A DNA stretch of 64,000 nucleotides from JAKSSM01 sp045629065 (GTDB lineage: Bacteria; Bacillota; Clostridia; Peptostreptococcales; Anaerovoracaceae), in NCBI GenBank assembly GCA_045629065.1, contig JAZQQK010000021.1, positions 62,001-126,000 of the forward strand, given 5' to 3'. Below, piece after piece: positions 41,944 through 49,961 of the stretch; positions within the stretch are counted from its first letter, which is position 1, and every line of letters begins with the position of its first letter. The notes beneath the pieces are model-generated. The model searched no databases and had not been told where the DNA came from. It saw only the letters and a list, made by a program, of their open reading frames with translations. A program made the translations under genes and the position numbers.

Positions 41944-41973
41944 TTGGTCTACATTTGGTCTACAAGGACTACA
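41944..41973. repeat. Integrase arm-type repeats, right end
   Basis: TTGGTCTACA at 41944 and 41955, and a degenerate copy at 41964. They match the repeats beside int at the other end. Confidence 0.75.
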
Positions 41974-42031
41974 AAATCCTGTTCTTTTCGGCATAATAAC
42001 CTTGAATTTTCAACGGTTTCCGACCTTCTCC

Positions 42032-43552
42032 CTATTCAATTGGCTTCATTGTCGGGAAGAGGATTACGTCTCTTATGGAAGCGCTGTTCGTGAGGAGCAT
42101 TACGGTACGATCGATGCCTATTCCGAGGCCGCCTGTTGGTGGCATACCATATTCAAGGGCATTGACAAAGTCATAGTCTACCTGGCACTTAGCCTCTGGC
42201 TCGATCTTCTTTCTCTCTGCTACCTGACGCTCGAATCTGCCTCTTTGGTCGATTGGGTCGTTAAGTTCAGAGAATGCGTTACCGAACTCTGTGCAGTTAA
42301 TGAAGAATTCGAATCTCTCTGTGAATGCAGGGTTTTCTGGGCAACGCTTTGCAAGTGGAGAAATCTCTACTGGGTATTCATAGATGAAAGTAGGCTGAAC
42401 TAACTTGTCTTCTACGAATGCATCAAAGAATTCTGGAAGGATGGAGCCCTTTGTAGGTGTTCCTTCTGGGAGGTCAACTTTGTACTGCTTTGCGAGTGCG
42501 ATTGCTTCTTCGTCTGTCTTTACCTGGGAGAAGTCAACTCCGCTGTACTTCTTTACGGCTTCTGTCATAGTCATACGAGTCCAGTTGTCGAGGTCAATTT
42601 CTGTGCCTTGGTAGTCGATTTTACGAGTTCCGCAAACCTTGTCTGCGAGACGTTTGAATAATTCTTCTGTGAGATCCATCATGCCGTGGAAATCAGTGAA
42701 TGCCTGATAAAGCTCGATGGATGTGAATTCTGGGTTGTGCTTAGGGTCCATACCCTCATTACGGAAGATACGACCGATTTCATACACTCTATCGATGCCG
42801 CCTACGATTAAGCGCTTCAGATAGAGTTCTGTTTCGATACGGAGAACCATATCCATATCGAGTGTATTGTGATGAGTGAGGAAAGGTCTAGCGGAAGCAC
42901 CAATTTCGAATGGTGTCAAAATAGGTGTTTCTACTTCGAGGTAGCCCTTTTCATTCAAATAGTTTCTGATTTCACTCAAAATCATACTACGCTTGATGAA
43001 TGTGTCCTTAACTTCTGGGTTTACGATTAGGTCTACATATCTTTGGCGATATCTAGTCTCTAAGTCTGTTAAGCCGTGGAACTTCTCTGGAAGTGGGTTA
43101 AGGCTCTTGGAAAGGAGCTTTAATTCTGTGGCTCTAATGGAGAGTTCGCCTGTTCTAGTTCTAAATACATCGCCTGTGATGCCTACAACATCGCCGATGT
43201 CGAGTTTCTTGAATCCTGCGTAAACTTCTTCGCCTAAATTATCGCGAGTAAGGTAGAGCTGGATGTCGCCCTTGTAATCTCTTAAATTAGCAAAGCTTGC
43301 CTTGCCCATTACACGTTTGGACATAAGACGACCTGCTACAGCTACTGTCTTTCCTGCATCCTGCTCGTTTTCGAGATCTTTGAACTCTTCCTTGAGATCT
43401 ACGGAGTATGCAGTCTGTTCAAACTTTGTAATTACATAAGGGTTCTGACCAGCTTCCTGGAGTCCCTTTAACTTGTCGCGTCTGATCTGGCTCTGTTCGG
43501 AAAGTTGCTCTTGTGTGAGAACCGCCTCAGCTACCATCTTTTCTTCACTCAT
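42032..43552 (-). CDS. lysS: Lysyl-tRNA synthetase, class II
   Basis: 506 residues, ATG 43552 behind AGAGGA. An OB-fold anticodon domain (about 60-170) is followed by the class II catalytic core, with motif 2 around YEIGRIFRNEGMDPKHNPEFT and motif 3 GLGIGIDRTVML. It charges tRNA-Lys. The last five codons come from the integrated element, which changed Val to Ile before the final Glu; this should be silent in function. It follows greA by 38 bp, and the greA-lysS order is common in Bacillota. Confidence 0.97.
   Translation of the reverse strand: MSEEKMVAEAVLTQEQLSEQSQIRRDKLKGLQEAGQNPYVITKFEQTAYSVDLKEEFKDLENEQDAGKTVAVAGRLMSKRVMGKASFANLRDYKGDIQLYLTRDNLGEEVYAGFKKLDIGDVVGITGDVFRTRTGELSIRATELKLLSKSLNPLPEKFHGLTDLETRYRQRYVDLIVNPEVKDTFIKRSMILSEIRNYLNEKGYLEVETPILTPFEIGASARPFLTHHNTLDMDMVLRIETELYLKRLIVGGIDRVYEIGRIFRNEGMDPKHNPEFTSIELYQAFTDFHGMMDLTEELFKRLADKVCGTRKIDYQGTEIDLDNWTRMTMTEAVKKYSGVDFSQVKTDEEAIALAKQYKVDLPEGTPTKGSILPEFFDAFVEDKLVQPTFIYEYPVEISPLAKRCPENPAFTERFEFFINCTEFGNAFSELNDPIDQRGRFERQVAERKKIEPEAKCQVDYDFVNALEYGMPPTGGLGIGIDRTVMLLTNSASIRDVILFPTMKPIE
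42042..42058. repeat. Attachment-site core repeat within lysS
   Basis: GGCTTCATTGTCGGGAA, identical to 31436-31452; it encodes FPTMKP at the end of lysS. Confidence 0.88.
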
Positions 43553-43590
43553 TTTATTTCCTCTCTTATTTCTAGACTGATTTTCTATGC

Positions 43591-44061
43591 TTATCTAGAA
43601 ATTCCTGTGATTTGATAATGGAATGTTCCGTTTGGAACTTCGATTTCAACTTTTTCTTTATTCTTCTTACCGATTAAAGCTTGTCCTACTAATGATTCGT
43701 TGGAAATCTTGCCAGCGAAAGGATCTGCTTCGGAAGAACCTACGATTAAGTACTCATAAACTTCGCCTGAGTCGAGATCCTTAATCTTAACTTTGGAGCC
43801 AACGCCTACGAAGTCTTTATTTTCGTTTTCTTCTACGACCTTAGCGCCCTTCATCATGTTTTCGAGCTTAAAGATTCTCTCTTCGAGTTCTGCTTGCTCG
43901 TTCTTTGCTGCGTCATATTCAGCGTTTTCTGATAAGTCGCCGTATGAGATGGCTTCTTTTAATCTTTCAGAAACTTCTTTTCTTCTTACTGATACTAATT
44001 CTTCGTATTCAGCAACAATTTTGTCATAACCTTCTTTGGTTAAAATATATTCTTCAGCCAT
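43591..44061 (-). CDS. greA: Transcription elongation factor GreA
   Basis: 156 residues. The N-terminal coiled coil ends in DLSENAEYDAAK, the loop whose acidic residues enter the RNA polymerase channel, and the C-terminal domain contains GKISNESLVGQALIGKK. It rescues backtracked polymerase by stimulating transcript cleavage. GGGAGG precedes ATG 44061. It is in a unit with the racemase upstream (14-bp gap) and lysS downstream. Confidence 0.97.
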   Translation of the reverse strand: MAEEYILTKEGYDKIVAEYEELVSVRRKEVSERLKEAISYGDLSENAEYDAAKNEQAELEERIFKLENMMKGAKVVEENENKDFVGVGSKVKIKDLDSGEVYEYLIVGSSEADPFAGKISNESLVGQALIGKKNKEKVEIEVPNGTFHYQITGISR

Positions 44062-44075
44062 TTTAGTTCCTCCCT

Positions 44076-45167
44076 TTATTTAATGTACTTGATATGTACG
44101 TTTGGACTGTTTGTTAAAAAAATCATCGTTTTGTAGTTAACGCCAAAGCTCAACGTGTCGCCAACCTTGAGATCTCTCTTTGCATTTTCTATATCAATAA
44201 CCGTGTGATCCGATGATGAACCTACGAGTTCGATTCCCTCATCCAATGGAATGAGTTGATCCATATATGCATAGTCGGCATTGCCGAGCGCTAAAATCGC
44301 ACGCTTCCTGATGCCACGGTCTTTGAAATCTGGTGTGTGTCCGAATGCATCTACAGAATACTGACCGATTGGCTTTGATGGCTTATTCTTAAGCTCTACG
44401 ATCTCGGCTTTCACCACGAAAACATCTTTGTGAAGTTCGCTGGTATCGTAGCCGTAAACCTTGCCTAAGTCTTCGGCGTTCAAAAGGTTTTCGCCTATTC
44501 TCAGCATATTGACACGCACTGGCATATCTTTATCCCAAACTCTCATGAGTGAGGATGAAGCGCCTCCGGAGATGTATTCCAGTTTGCGGCCTATTTTCGC
44601 TTCGATAAGCTCTGCAGCATCTACGAGCTCCTGGATTTTATCGCGAGTAGCGACTACCGCTCCTACACAACCTACATTTAAGCCAACTCCCAAGAGGTGA
44701 ACGTTTTTAAGTTCGCGCTCTATTGTGAGTGCAACCTCGGCTGCCTCTTCTTTATCCCAGTAGCCCTCTCTCAGGTCTCCAACATCAATCATCATGAGGA
44801 CATCGTAAACCTTGTTGAGCTTTTTTGCGGCTTCGTTCATGGCCTTGATTGTGACAAGCTCACTAACGAGCGAGCAGTCTGTCCATTCTACGAGTTCTTC
44901 AACTTCTGAAAGCATAGGGATTCTAATCATCATTGTTGGCGTCTTTATGCCTGCTTTTTTAGCTTCCACTAGATGCTCGAGCCTGGATGAGCAAATGTAG
45001 ACGAACCCAGCCTGGTCCATAATCTCCGTGATTCCGAGATTACCAGATGCACCTTTAGTAACTGCTGCAACATCGATTCCGAGCGCTTTGCACTTGGACA
45101 AAACTACATCACAGTTGCTTTTAAGATATTTGAGATTTATTTCTAAGTATGGGTATCTGTTGTCCAT
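44076..45167 (-). CDS. Alanine/ornithine racemase family PLP enzyme
   Basis: 363 residues. Fold-type III PLP enzyme: AAVTKGASGN carries the Schiff-base Lys38, MMIDVGDLREGY and GLNVGCVGA follow, and SGGASSSL is the phosphate site. The family includes clostridial ornithine racemase, which makes D-ornithine for the fermentative ornithine pathway; alanine is an alternative substrate. No ornithine aminomutase genes are nearby, so the substrate is uncertain. Confidence 0.85.
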   Translation of the reverse strand: MDNRYPYLEINLKYLKSNCDVVLSKCKALGIDVAAVTKGASGNLGITEIMDQAGFVYICSSRLEHLVEAKKAGIKTPTMMIRIPMLSEVEELVEWTDCSLVSELVTIKAMNEAAKKLNKVYDVLMMIDVGDLREGYWDKEEAAEVALTIERELKNVHLLGVGLNVGCVGAVVATRDKIQELVDAAELIEAKIGRKLEYISGGASSSLMRVWDKDMPVRVNMLRIGENLLNAEDLGKVYGYDTSELHKDVFVVKAEIVELKNKPSKPIGQYSVDAFGHTPDFKDRGIRKRAILALGNADYAYMDQLIPLDEGIELVGSSSDHTVIDIENAKRDLKVGDTLSFGVNYKTMIFLTNSPNVHIKYIK

Positions 45168-45207
45168 TTCCTGTCCCTTCTATAACTATATGATTCTACC
45201 ATCTGAG

Positions 45208-45912
45208 CTATGCAATTTCAAGGGCGATTTCTATCATCTCATTGAATGTAAGCTGTCTGTCTTCGGTAGATAACTTTTTTCCAGTCAGTATTTCGTCGGA
45301 AATTGTGCAGATTGCAAGAGCATTTTTACCGGCTCTTGCTGCGTTCATATAGAGACCTGCCGCTTCCATCTCGATAGCTGATACACCCATCTTGGACCAG
45401 TCTTGAACCTCGTCATAATCACCGTAGAAATTGTCCTGTGAATATACATTGCCAACTATTGGCTTGATTCCGAGAACTTCTGCTGCTACGACTGCCTTCT
45501 CTAAGAGCTCGTATGAGCAGATAGGGCAAAATGTGCCTGGAAGTTTGAACTGGCTAGCATAGTTTGAGTTAGTGCAGGCACCCATAGCGAGCACGATATC
45601 TCTAAGTTTAACGTTAGGGTTGATGGAACCTGCCGATCCTACTCTAATGATGTTTTCTACATCATAGAAATTGAAAAGTTCGTATGAGTAGATACCGATG
45701 GAAGGAATACCCATACCGGATGCCATAACGGATACATCCTTGCCCTTATATTTTCCTGTGTAACCATTGACGCCGCGAACATTGTTCACGAGTCTAGCAT
45801 CGCTTAAGAATTTTTCTGCGATGTATTTTGCTCTGAGTGGATCTCCTGGCATCAGCACTGTCTTCGCAAAATCACCTTTCATTGCCTGAATATGAGGTGT
45901 AGGTGTGTTCAT
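45208..45912 (-). CDS. deoD: Purine-nucleoside phosphorylase, DeoD type
   Basis: 234 residues, usual length. The N-terminal MPGDPLRAKYIAEKFL phosphate-binding segment and later SAIEMEAAGLY and ISDEILTG are typical of hexameric DeoD. It splits purine (deoxy)nucleosides with phosphate to base and ribose-1-phosphate. TAGGAG precedes ATG 45912, nine bases after the addB stop. Confidence 0.95.
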   Translation of the reverse strand: MNTPTPHIQAMKGDFAKTVLMPGDPLRAKYIAEKFLSDARLVNNVRGVNGYTGKYKGKDVSVMASGMGIPSIGIYSYELFNFYDVENIIRVGSAGSINPNVKLRDIVLAMGACTNSNYASQFKLPGTFCPICSYELLEKAVVAAEVLGIKPIVGNVYSQDNFYGDYDEVQDWSKMGVSAIEMEAAGLYMNAARAGKNALAICTISDEILTGKKLSTEDRQLTFNEMIEIALEIA

Positions 45913-45921
45913 AATTTTCTC

Positions 45922-48900
45922 CTATTCTATCTTGTTAAATTCGCTTCCCTCAAATATTGGGTCGAAGCGGCAAATTCCTTTATATTGGCAGTATGTGCAC
46001 TGCATTCTGTCCTTGGTCTTCATAGGATAAATCGAAATGTCGCCGGTTGTCAGCTTATCGACTAGCTCGCTAACCTTAGCTTCGACTGCTCCTTCGAGTT
46101 CCTTGAATTCCTCTTCAGAAATCAGGCAGTTCTCATTCCCTGAGATTCCTTTTTCCTTGGTGTTCCTGATCGGAATAGTATCGGAATAACCACTAAAATC
46201 TCCTGCAATCGCCCTGATTACTTCGTCATTGTTTACTGTGAGGCCATTCAGTTTGAACGCTTTCTTGCTCTCCTGATCAAAGTCTACCTCTTCGACATCT
46301 TTTCCACTAACATTGAAACTGTTCTCTTGGATGTGAAAGTAGTAAACCCCTGCCGGCTTGCGTTTTTCTTCCTTGGCTGCACGTAGATAGAGCATGAGTT
46401 GCAGTCTGTAACCTGCCTTTGCTTCCTTTATGTCGAACTCCTCTTTGCCAGTCTTGTAATCGATAATCTTTACCCTATCCCCCGGCAAAATATCTGCGCG
46501 GTCAATCTTTCCTTCGATGTAAACCGTCTGGCCGTCTTTAGTCTTAACCTCTATAGGTTTGAATCCGCCTGAGCGATTAAAACTCTCTTCGAATTTAGAA
46601 GCAATGATCTCGCCCTGGCGAACCTGCTCGATTGCAGCCCAGCAAACTTTATCGCAAATTTCTATAATTCGCTTAGTCCTGTACTTCTCTTCACTGCCGA
46701 GTTCAAAGAGACCCTCGCGGTATGTTTTGACGTGCTCTTTTACGGTCTTTTCCACGAAGTCTTTCGTCTCTTCTCTCGTGATTGTCATCCAGCGAGAATC
46801 CGGGTCATTAAGTGCTTGGCCCTCTTTCGTGAGCTCCTTTGTGAGCGCCATCAAACATTCGTGGTAGATGTCTCCGATTTCTCTAGGTGCTACCTCGAAC
46901 ACTCTACGTTCGTCTGGCTTTAGTCCATAGTTGATGAAGTGTGAGAATGGGCAGCGTGCGAACTTCTCGATTCTAGATGGGCTCAGGCTCAACGCTTCGT
47001 TTATGTCTTTTTTATAGAGACTATCGGCGAGTTTCGCACCGATTGCTTCTTGCTTGTTGCTATATGTAAGACCTGCTCTAATAGTTGCGAGCTTCTCTGG
47101 GGCATTTTCTTTATACCAGTCAAGCATGCCCTTATATTCCTCGGCAAGCTTGCTATCCTTGGCGCTGACCTCGTCCAGAGCTTCAGTGAGGTGTCTTAGG
47201 CCTGAAATGTTCGGATTCACAAGCTTTCGTAAGTCAGCTTGGTTCAGAACGTCCTTCTCTACCACTTCCTTACCAAAGATTTCTCTAAGCTTGGTGAAGA
47301 CTGTAGATGGGCTTATAGATTTACCATCTTCGTTCGCCATGCTGTAACTTATGTATAGCTTTTCTTTGGCCTTTGAAAGGTTACGATAGATGGCGAGCCT
47401 TTCCTCCATGAGCTTTATATTATCTGTCTTGAAAAGTTTCATGCCACGGTCTTCGAAGAGTTCCTTTTCGTCAGACAGGAATACGCCTTGGCTCTGGCCT
47501 TCCTTTGGTAAAACGCCCTCGTTCGCGCCTACTACAATAACCGCCTTCACGTTTTCCATACGAGTACGCTCGATGTTTCCCATGATTAGGCCGTCCTTTG
47601 TTGGTGGCAAAACTCCGACCTTGACCTGCTTTAGACCGATTGTGAAAAGTTCCTTGAACTGTTCGATTTCAAACTTGTCATCGGCTATGATGGCGCGCAT
47701 CTGATCTAAGATTGCTATCATACTCGACCAAACCTGCTCCGCCTGATCTGCGAGGTCCACGCGGCCTGCCGCTTCGTCGAGCTTTATCATCTCGAGGATA
47801 CGCTCTGGAAGTTTAATCTCATCATAGAGGTAATCATAGAAGTGATCGATGAACTCGAGATTTGTCTTTGAACTCTTCACGAGCTTCAAGAAGGATTCCA
47901 TGTGCGAAAGTGCCTTAACTCTTAAGCTTTCGAGTCTTCCGAGTTCATCTACTCCGAACTCCAACTCGCCCTTTATGAAAGGCTTCTTCCACATGTTGCC
48001 TTTGATTTTATATTTGATTGCGTAATTTTCTAAGTCAATTATCTCATTCTCGTCCAGGTCGCTGAAGCCGGATTTTAGCATCCTAAAGATGCGGTCTGTG
48101 CGATAGCTTTCGGTTACAACCTCCATGAGAGAGATTACGAATTGGATGATAGGATGGTCTGAAATTGCACGCGATTCATCGGAGAAAAGTTCTATGCCAT
48201 ACTCCTTAAAAATGCGCTTCATTATAGGGCCGCGAATCTCCTGGTCATTACAGATTACACGGATATCCTTAAGCTTATATCCCTCATCTCTAACAAGTCC
48301 TAAAACATAGCTTGCTGCGCTCTCTGCCTCATTATACAGACTTGCTGCTTCGACTAATTTAAGTCCGTCGGAGTCTATCGCCTGATTTGCCGGCACTGCG
48401 TAAAGCTCGCGTTCCAGTGTTGCAATGCCAGATTTTAGGGACTTTTCGTAATATTTTGGTAAAGCCTGCTTGGAATACTCTATGCCTCTTGCTTCGGCCT
48501 CCCCTATGAGGTTCTCTATGACCTTCTCGGTGAGTTTAAAGAGATCTTTGTCTTTTGTATTATTATCGTCATACGTGAGTACCACATTGACGGATTTTGC
48601 GTAGTTCATAAGCTCGCCCAAAACAGACAGTGCCTTTGGTGCGAAACTGTCGAAGCCATAAACCCAAATCGTGTTGTCTTTTATGAGCTTCGATTGGCTA
48701 ATCTTTCCCAAGAAGAGATCGATATAGTCTTCTGAATCTGTATATTTTCCAGCGATTTTCTGCTCGTATTTAGAGAAGAGCAGATATAAATCGTTGAGTT
48801 TCATGCGTGTGTATGAGTTCTCATTAAGAGAGTCTGCGATAGCTTTTAGGTCTTCTGGCTTGGCATTATATTGCTTAAGTTCAGAGATGATGTCATTCAC

Positions 48901-49242
48901 CGACTCGATAAAAGCGGACTTACGCTCAAGTCCTCTAAAGCAACTGAGCTTTTCGGCCTCGGAGCTTGCAATCTCTGCGAGTATCATGTGGCGACCATAC
49001 TGGTCGATAAAAGTACGCTTGCTACCACCGAGTTCGGATAAAAGATTATAGCCCAAGCGGGACATCGAAATTACCTCGATATCCATGAGCGCCTTAGTTC
49101 CCAAATGGCTAAAGAGGTCGCGTTCAAAATCCAGCGTGAACTGGTCCGGAACTACGAGAAGTGCTCTACCTTTAGGGTCGAGGTTGTCAAATATGAACTT
49201 TTCCTTATCGAGGTTTTCTCGACCGTAGTAGATATTTAGCAT
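45922..49242 (-). CDS. addB: AddB-type ATP-dependent nuclease subunit
   Basis: 1106 residues, near the family's usual 1150. The C-terminal RecB-type nuclease has VKIIDYKTGKEEF. The iron-sulfur staple is Cys in KFARCPFSHF plus Cys1082, Cys1085 and Cys1091 in CTYCQYKGIC. The helicase-like part contains VIVVGANEGVLP. The N-terminus begins YYGRENLDKEKF, and no Walker A GxxGxGK(T/S) is seen where other AddB proteins have one. It partners AddA in double-strand break resection and Chi recognition. addA is not adjacent. It overlaps nothing but starts two bases after the HAD gene. Confidence 0.93.
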   Translation of the reverse strand: MLNIYYGRENLDKEKFIFDNLDPKGRALLVVPDQFTLDFERDLFSHLGTKALMDIEVISMSRLGYNLLSELGGSKRTFIDQYGRHMILAEIASSEAEKLSCFRGLERKSAFIESVNDIISELKQYNAKPEDLKAIADSLNENSYTRMKLNDLYLLFSKYEQKIAGKYTDSEDYIDLFLGKISQSKLIKDNTIWVYGFDSFAPKALSVLGELMNYAKSVNVVLTYDDNNTKDKDLFKLTEKVIENLIGEAEARGIEYSKQALPKYYEKSLKSGIATLERELYAVPANQAIDSDGLKLVEAASLYNEAESAASYVLGLVRDEGYKLKDIRVICNDQEIRGPIMKRIFKEYGIELFSDESRAISDHPIIQFVISLMEVVTESYRTDRIFRMLKSGFSDLDENEIIDLENYAIKYKIKGNMWKKPFIKGELEFGVDELGRLESLRVKALSHMESFLKLVKSSKTNLEFIDHFYDYLYDEIKLPERILEMIKLDEAAGRVDLADQAEQVWSSMIAILDQMRAIIADDKFEIEQFKELFTIGLKQVKVGVLPPTKDGLIMGNIERTRMENVKAVIVVGANEGVLPKEGQSQGVFLSDEKELFEDRGMKLFKTDNIKLMEERLAIYRNLSKAKEKLYISYSMANEDGKSISPSTVFTKLREIFGKEVVEKDVLNQADLRKLVNPNISGLRHLTEALDEVSAKDSKLAEEYKGMLDWYKENAPEKLATIRAGLTYSNKQEAIGAKLADSLYKKDINEALSLSPSRIEKFARCPFSHFINYGLKPDERRVFEVAPREIGDIYHECLMALTKELTKEGQALNDPDSRWMTITREETKDFVEKTVKEHVKTYREGLFELGSEEKYRTKRIIEICDKVCWAAIEQVRQGEIIASKFEESFNRSGGFKPIEVKTKDGQTVYIEGKIDRADILPGDRVKIIDYKTGKEEFDIKEAKAGYRLQLMLYLRAAKEEKRKPAGVYYFHIQENSFNVSGKDVEEVDFDQESKKAFKLNGLTVNNDEVIRAIAGDFSGYSDTIPIRNTKEKGISGNENCLISEEEFKELEGAVEAKVSELVDKLTTGDISIYPMKTKDRMQCTYCQYKGICRFDPIFEGSEFNKIE

Positions 49243-49244
49243 AG

Positions 49245-49901
49245 TTATTTGTTGAGCTTATTTAGTAAATCTATTAAATCACCTGGGCGCGCAATTTCAT
49301 AATCTGGTGTTGCGCCCTCTACGATTACATGTTCATCATCTGTGATTCTCCAGCCGACCAAGACTGAATCCACACCCGCATTATTCGCACACTTAATATC
49401 AAACGGGCCGTCGCCTATCATCATGGCTTCTTCCTTTGTTACTCCGAGCTTTTCGAGTGCGAGATAAACTGGCTCTGGGCTTGGCTTGTGTGCTTCTGTG
49501 TCGTCACAAGAAACGAGGACTTCGAAACAGTCACCGATTCCTACCATGTTAGCATATCTTGTCGTGGAGTCCGTTGTTCTGGATGTTACGATAGCCAGGT
49601 GGTAGTGATTTTGCTTAAGTGTTTCGAGAAGTTCTGGGATGCCAGGAAAAACTCGCAAATAATCCTTTGCGATAGCTCTCTGGTGGGCTCTAAAGTGATT
49701 GATTACCTCATCTAAGCTGTTTTCTGGAAACTCCCTTAAAAGCGTAGTAACCAGCGCCTCTCCGAAGAATGGTGTGATAGTTTCGAGCGGCACTTCATGT
49801 CCCTTGAAATGTCTGTAAATTTCCTGGAATGATTCGATTACCAAGGCATTCGTATCTATTAAAGTTCCATCAAAATCAAATAGTAATGTTGTCTTTTTCA
49901 T
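49245..49901 (-). CDS. HAD-family phosphatase (phosphoglycolate/pyrophosphatase type)
   Basis: 218 residues. HAD motifs: I FDFDGTLID (Asp9, Asp11), II VTSRT, III Lys in HKPSPEPVY and IV MIGDGPFDIKCA. The alpha-helical cap lies at about 20-85. It belongs to the Gph/PpaX group; substrate could be phosphoglycolate or pyrophosphate. It lies between tex and addB in the same transcription direction. Confidence 0.9.
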   Translation of the reverse strand: MKKTTLLFDFDGTLIDTNALVIESFQEIYRHFKGHEVPLETITPFFGEALVTTLLREFPENSLDEVINHFRAHQRAIAKDYLRVFPGIPELLETLKQNHYHLAIVTSRTTDSTTRYANMVGIGDCFEVLVSCDDTEAHKPSPEPVYLALEKLGVTKEEAMMIGDGPFDIKCANNAGVDSVLVGWRITDDEHVIVEGATPDYEIARPGDLIDLLNKLNK

Positions 49902-49961
49902 GAAATATTTTGTCCCCGTTTAGTAAGTTTCTAGGTTTTATTAGTGTGTATTATGCACTTT

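Larger units (their letters stand above)
31436..42058. mobile_element. Integrated mobilizable/replicative element in lysS (CRESS-type Rep, DpnII cargo)
   Basis: About 10.6 kb between 17-bp direct repeats in the lysS 3' end. Gene content from the integrase end: tyrosine integrase, excisionase, FtsK-like ATPase, HUH-SF3 Rep, origin-like stem-loops, a small conserved-type protein, an HTH regulator, a nucleotidyltransferase pair, a DpnII-like restriction-modification module and terminal arm repeats. No relaxase other than Rep and no type IV secretion genes are present. It should therefore be an integrative mobilizable or replicating element that needs a helper for transfer. Confidence 0.88.
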
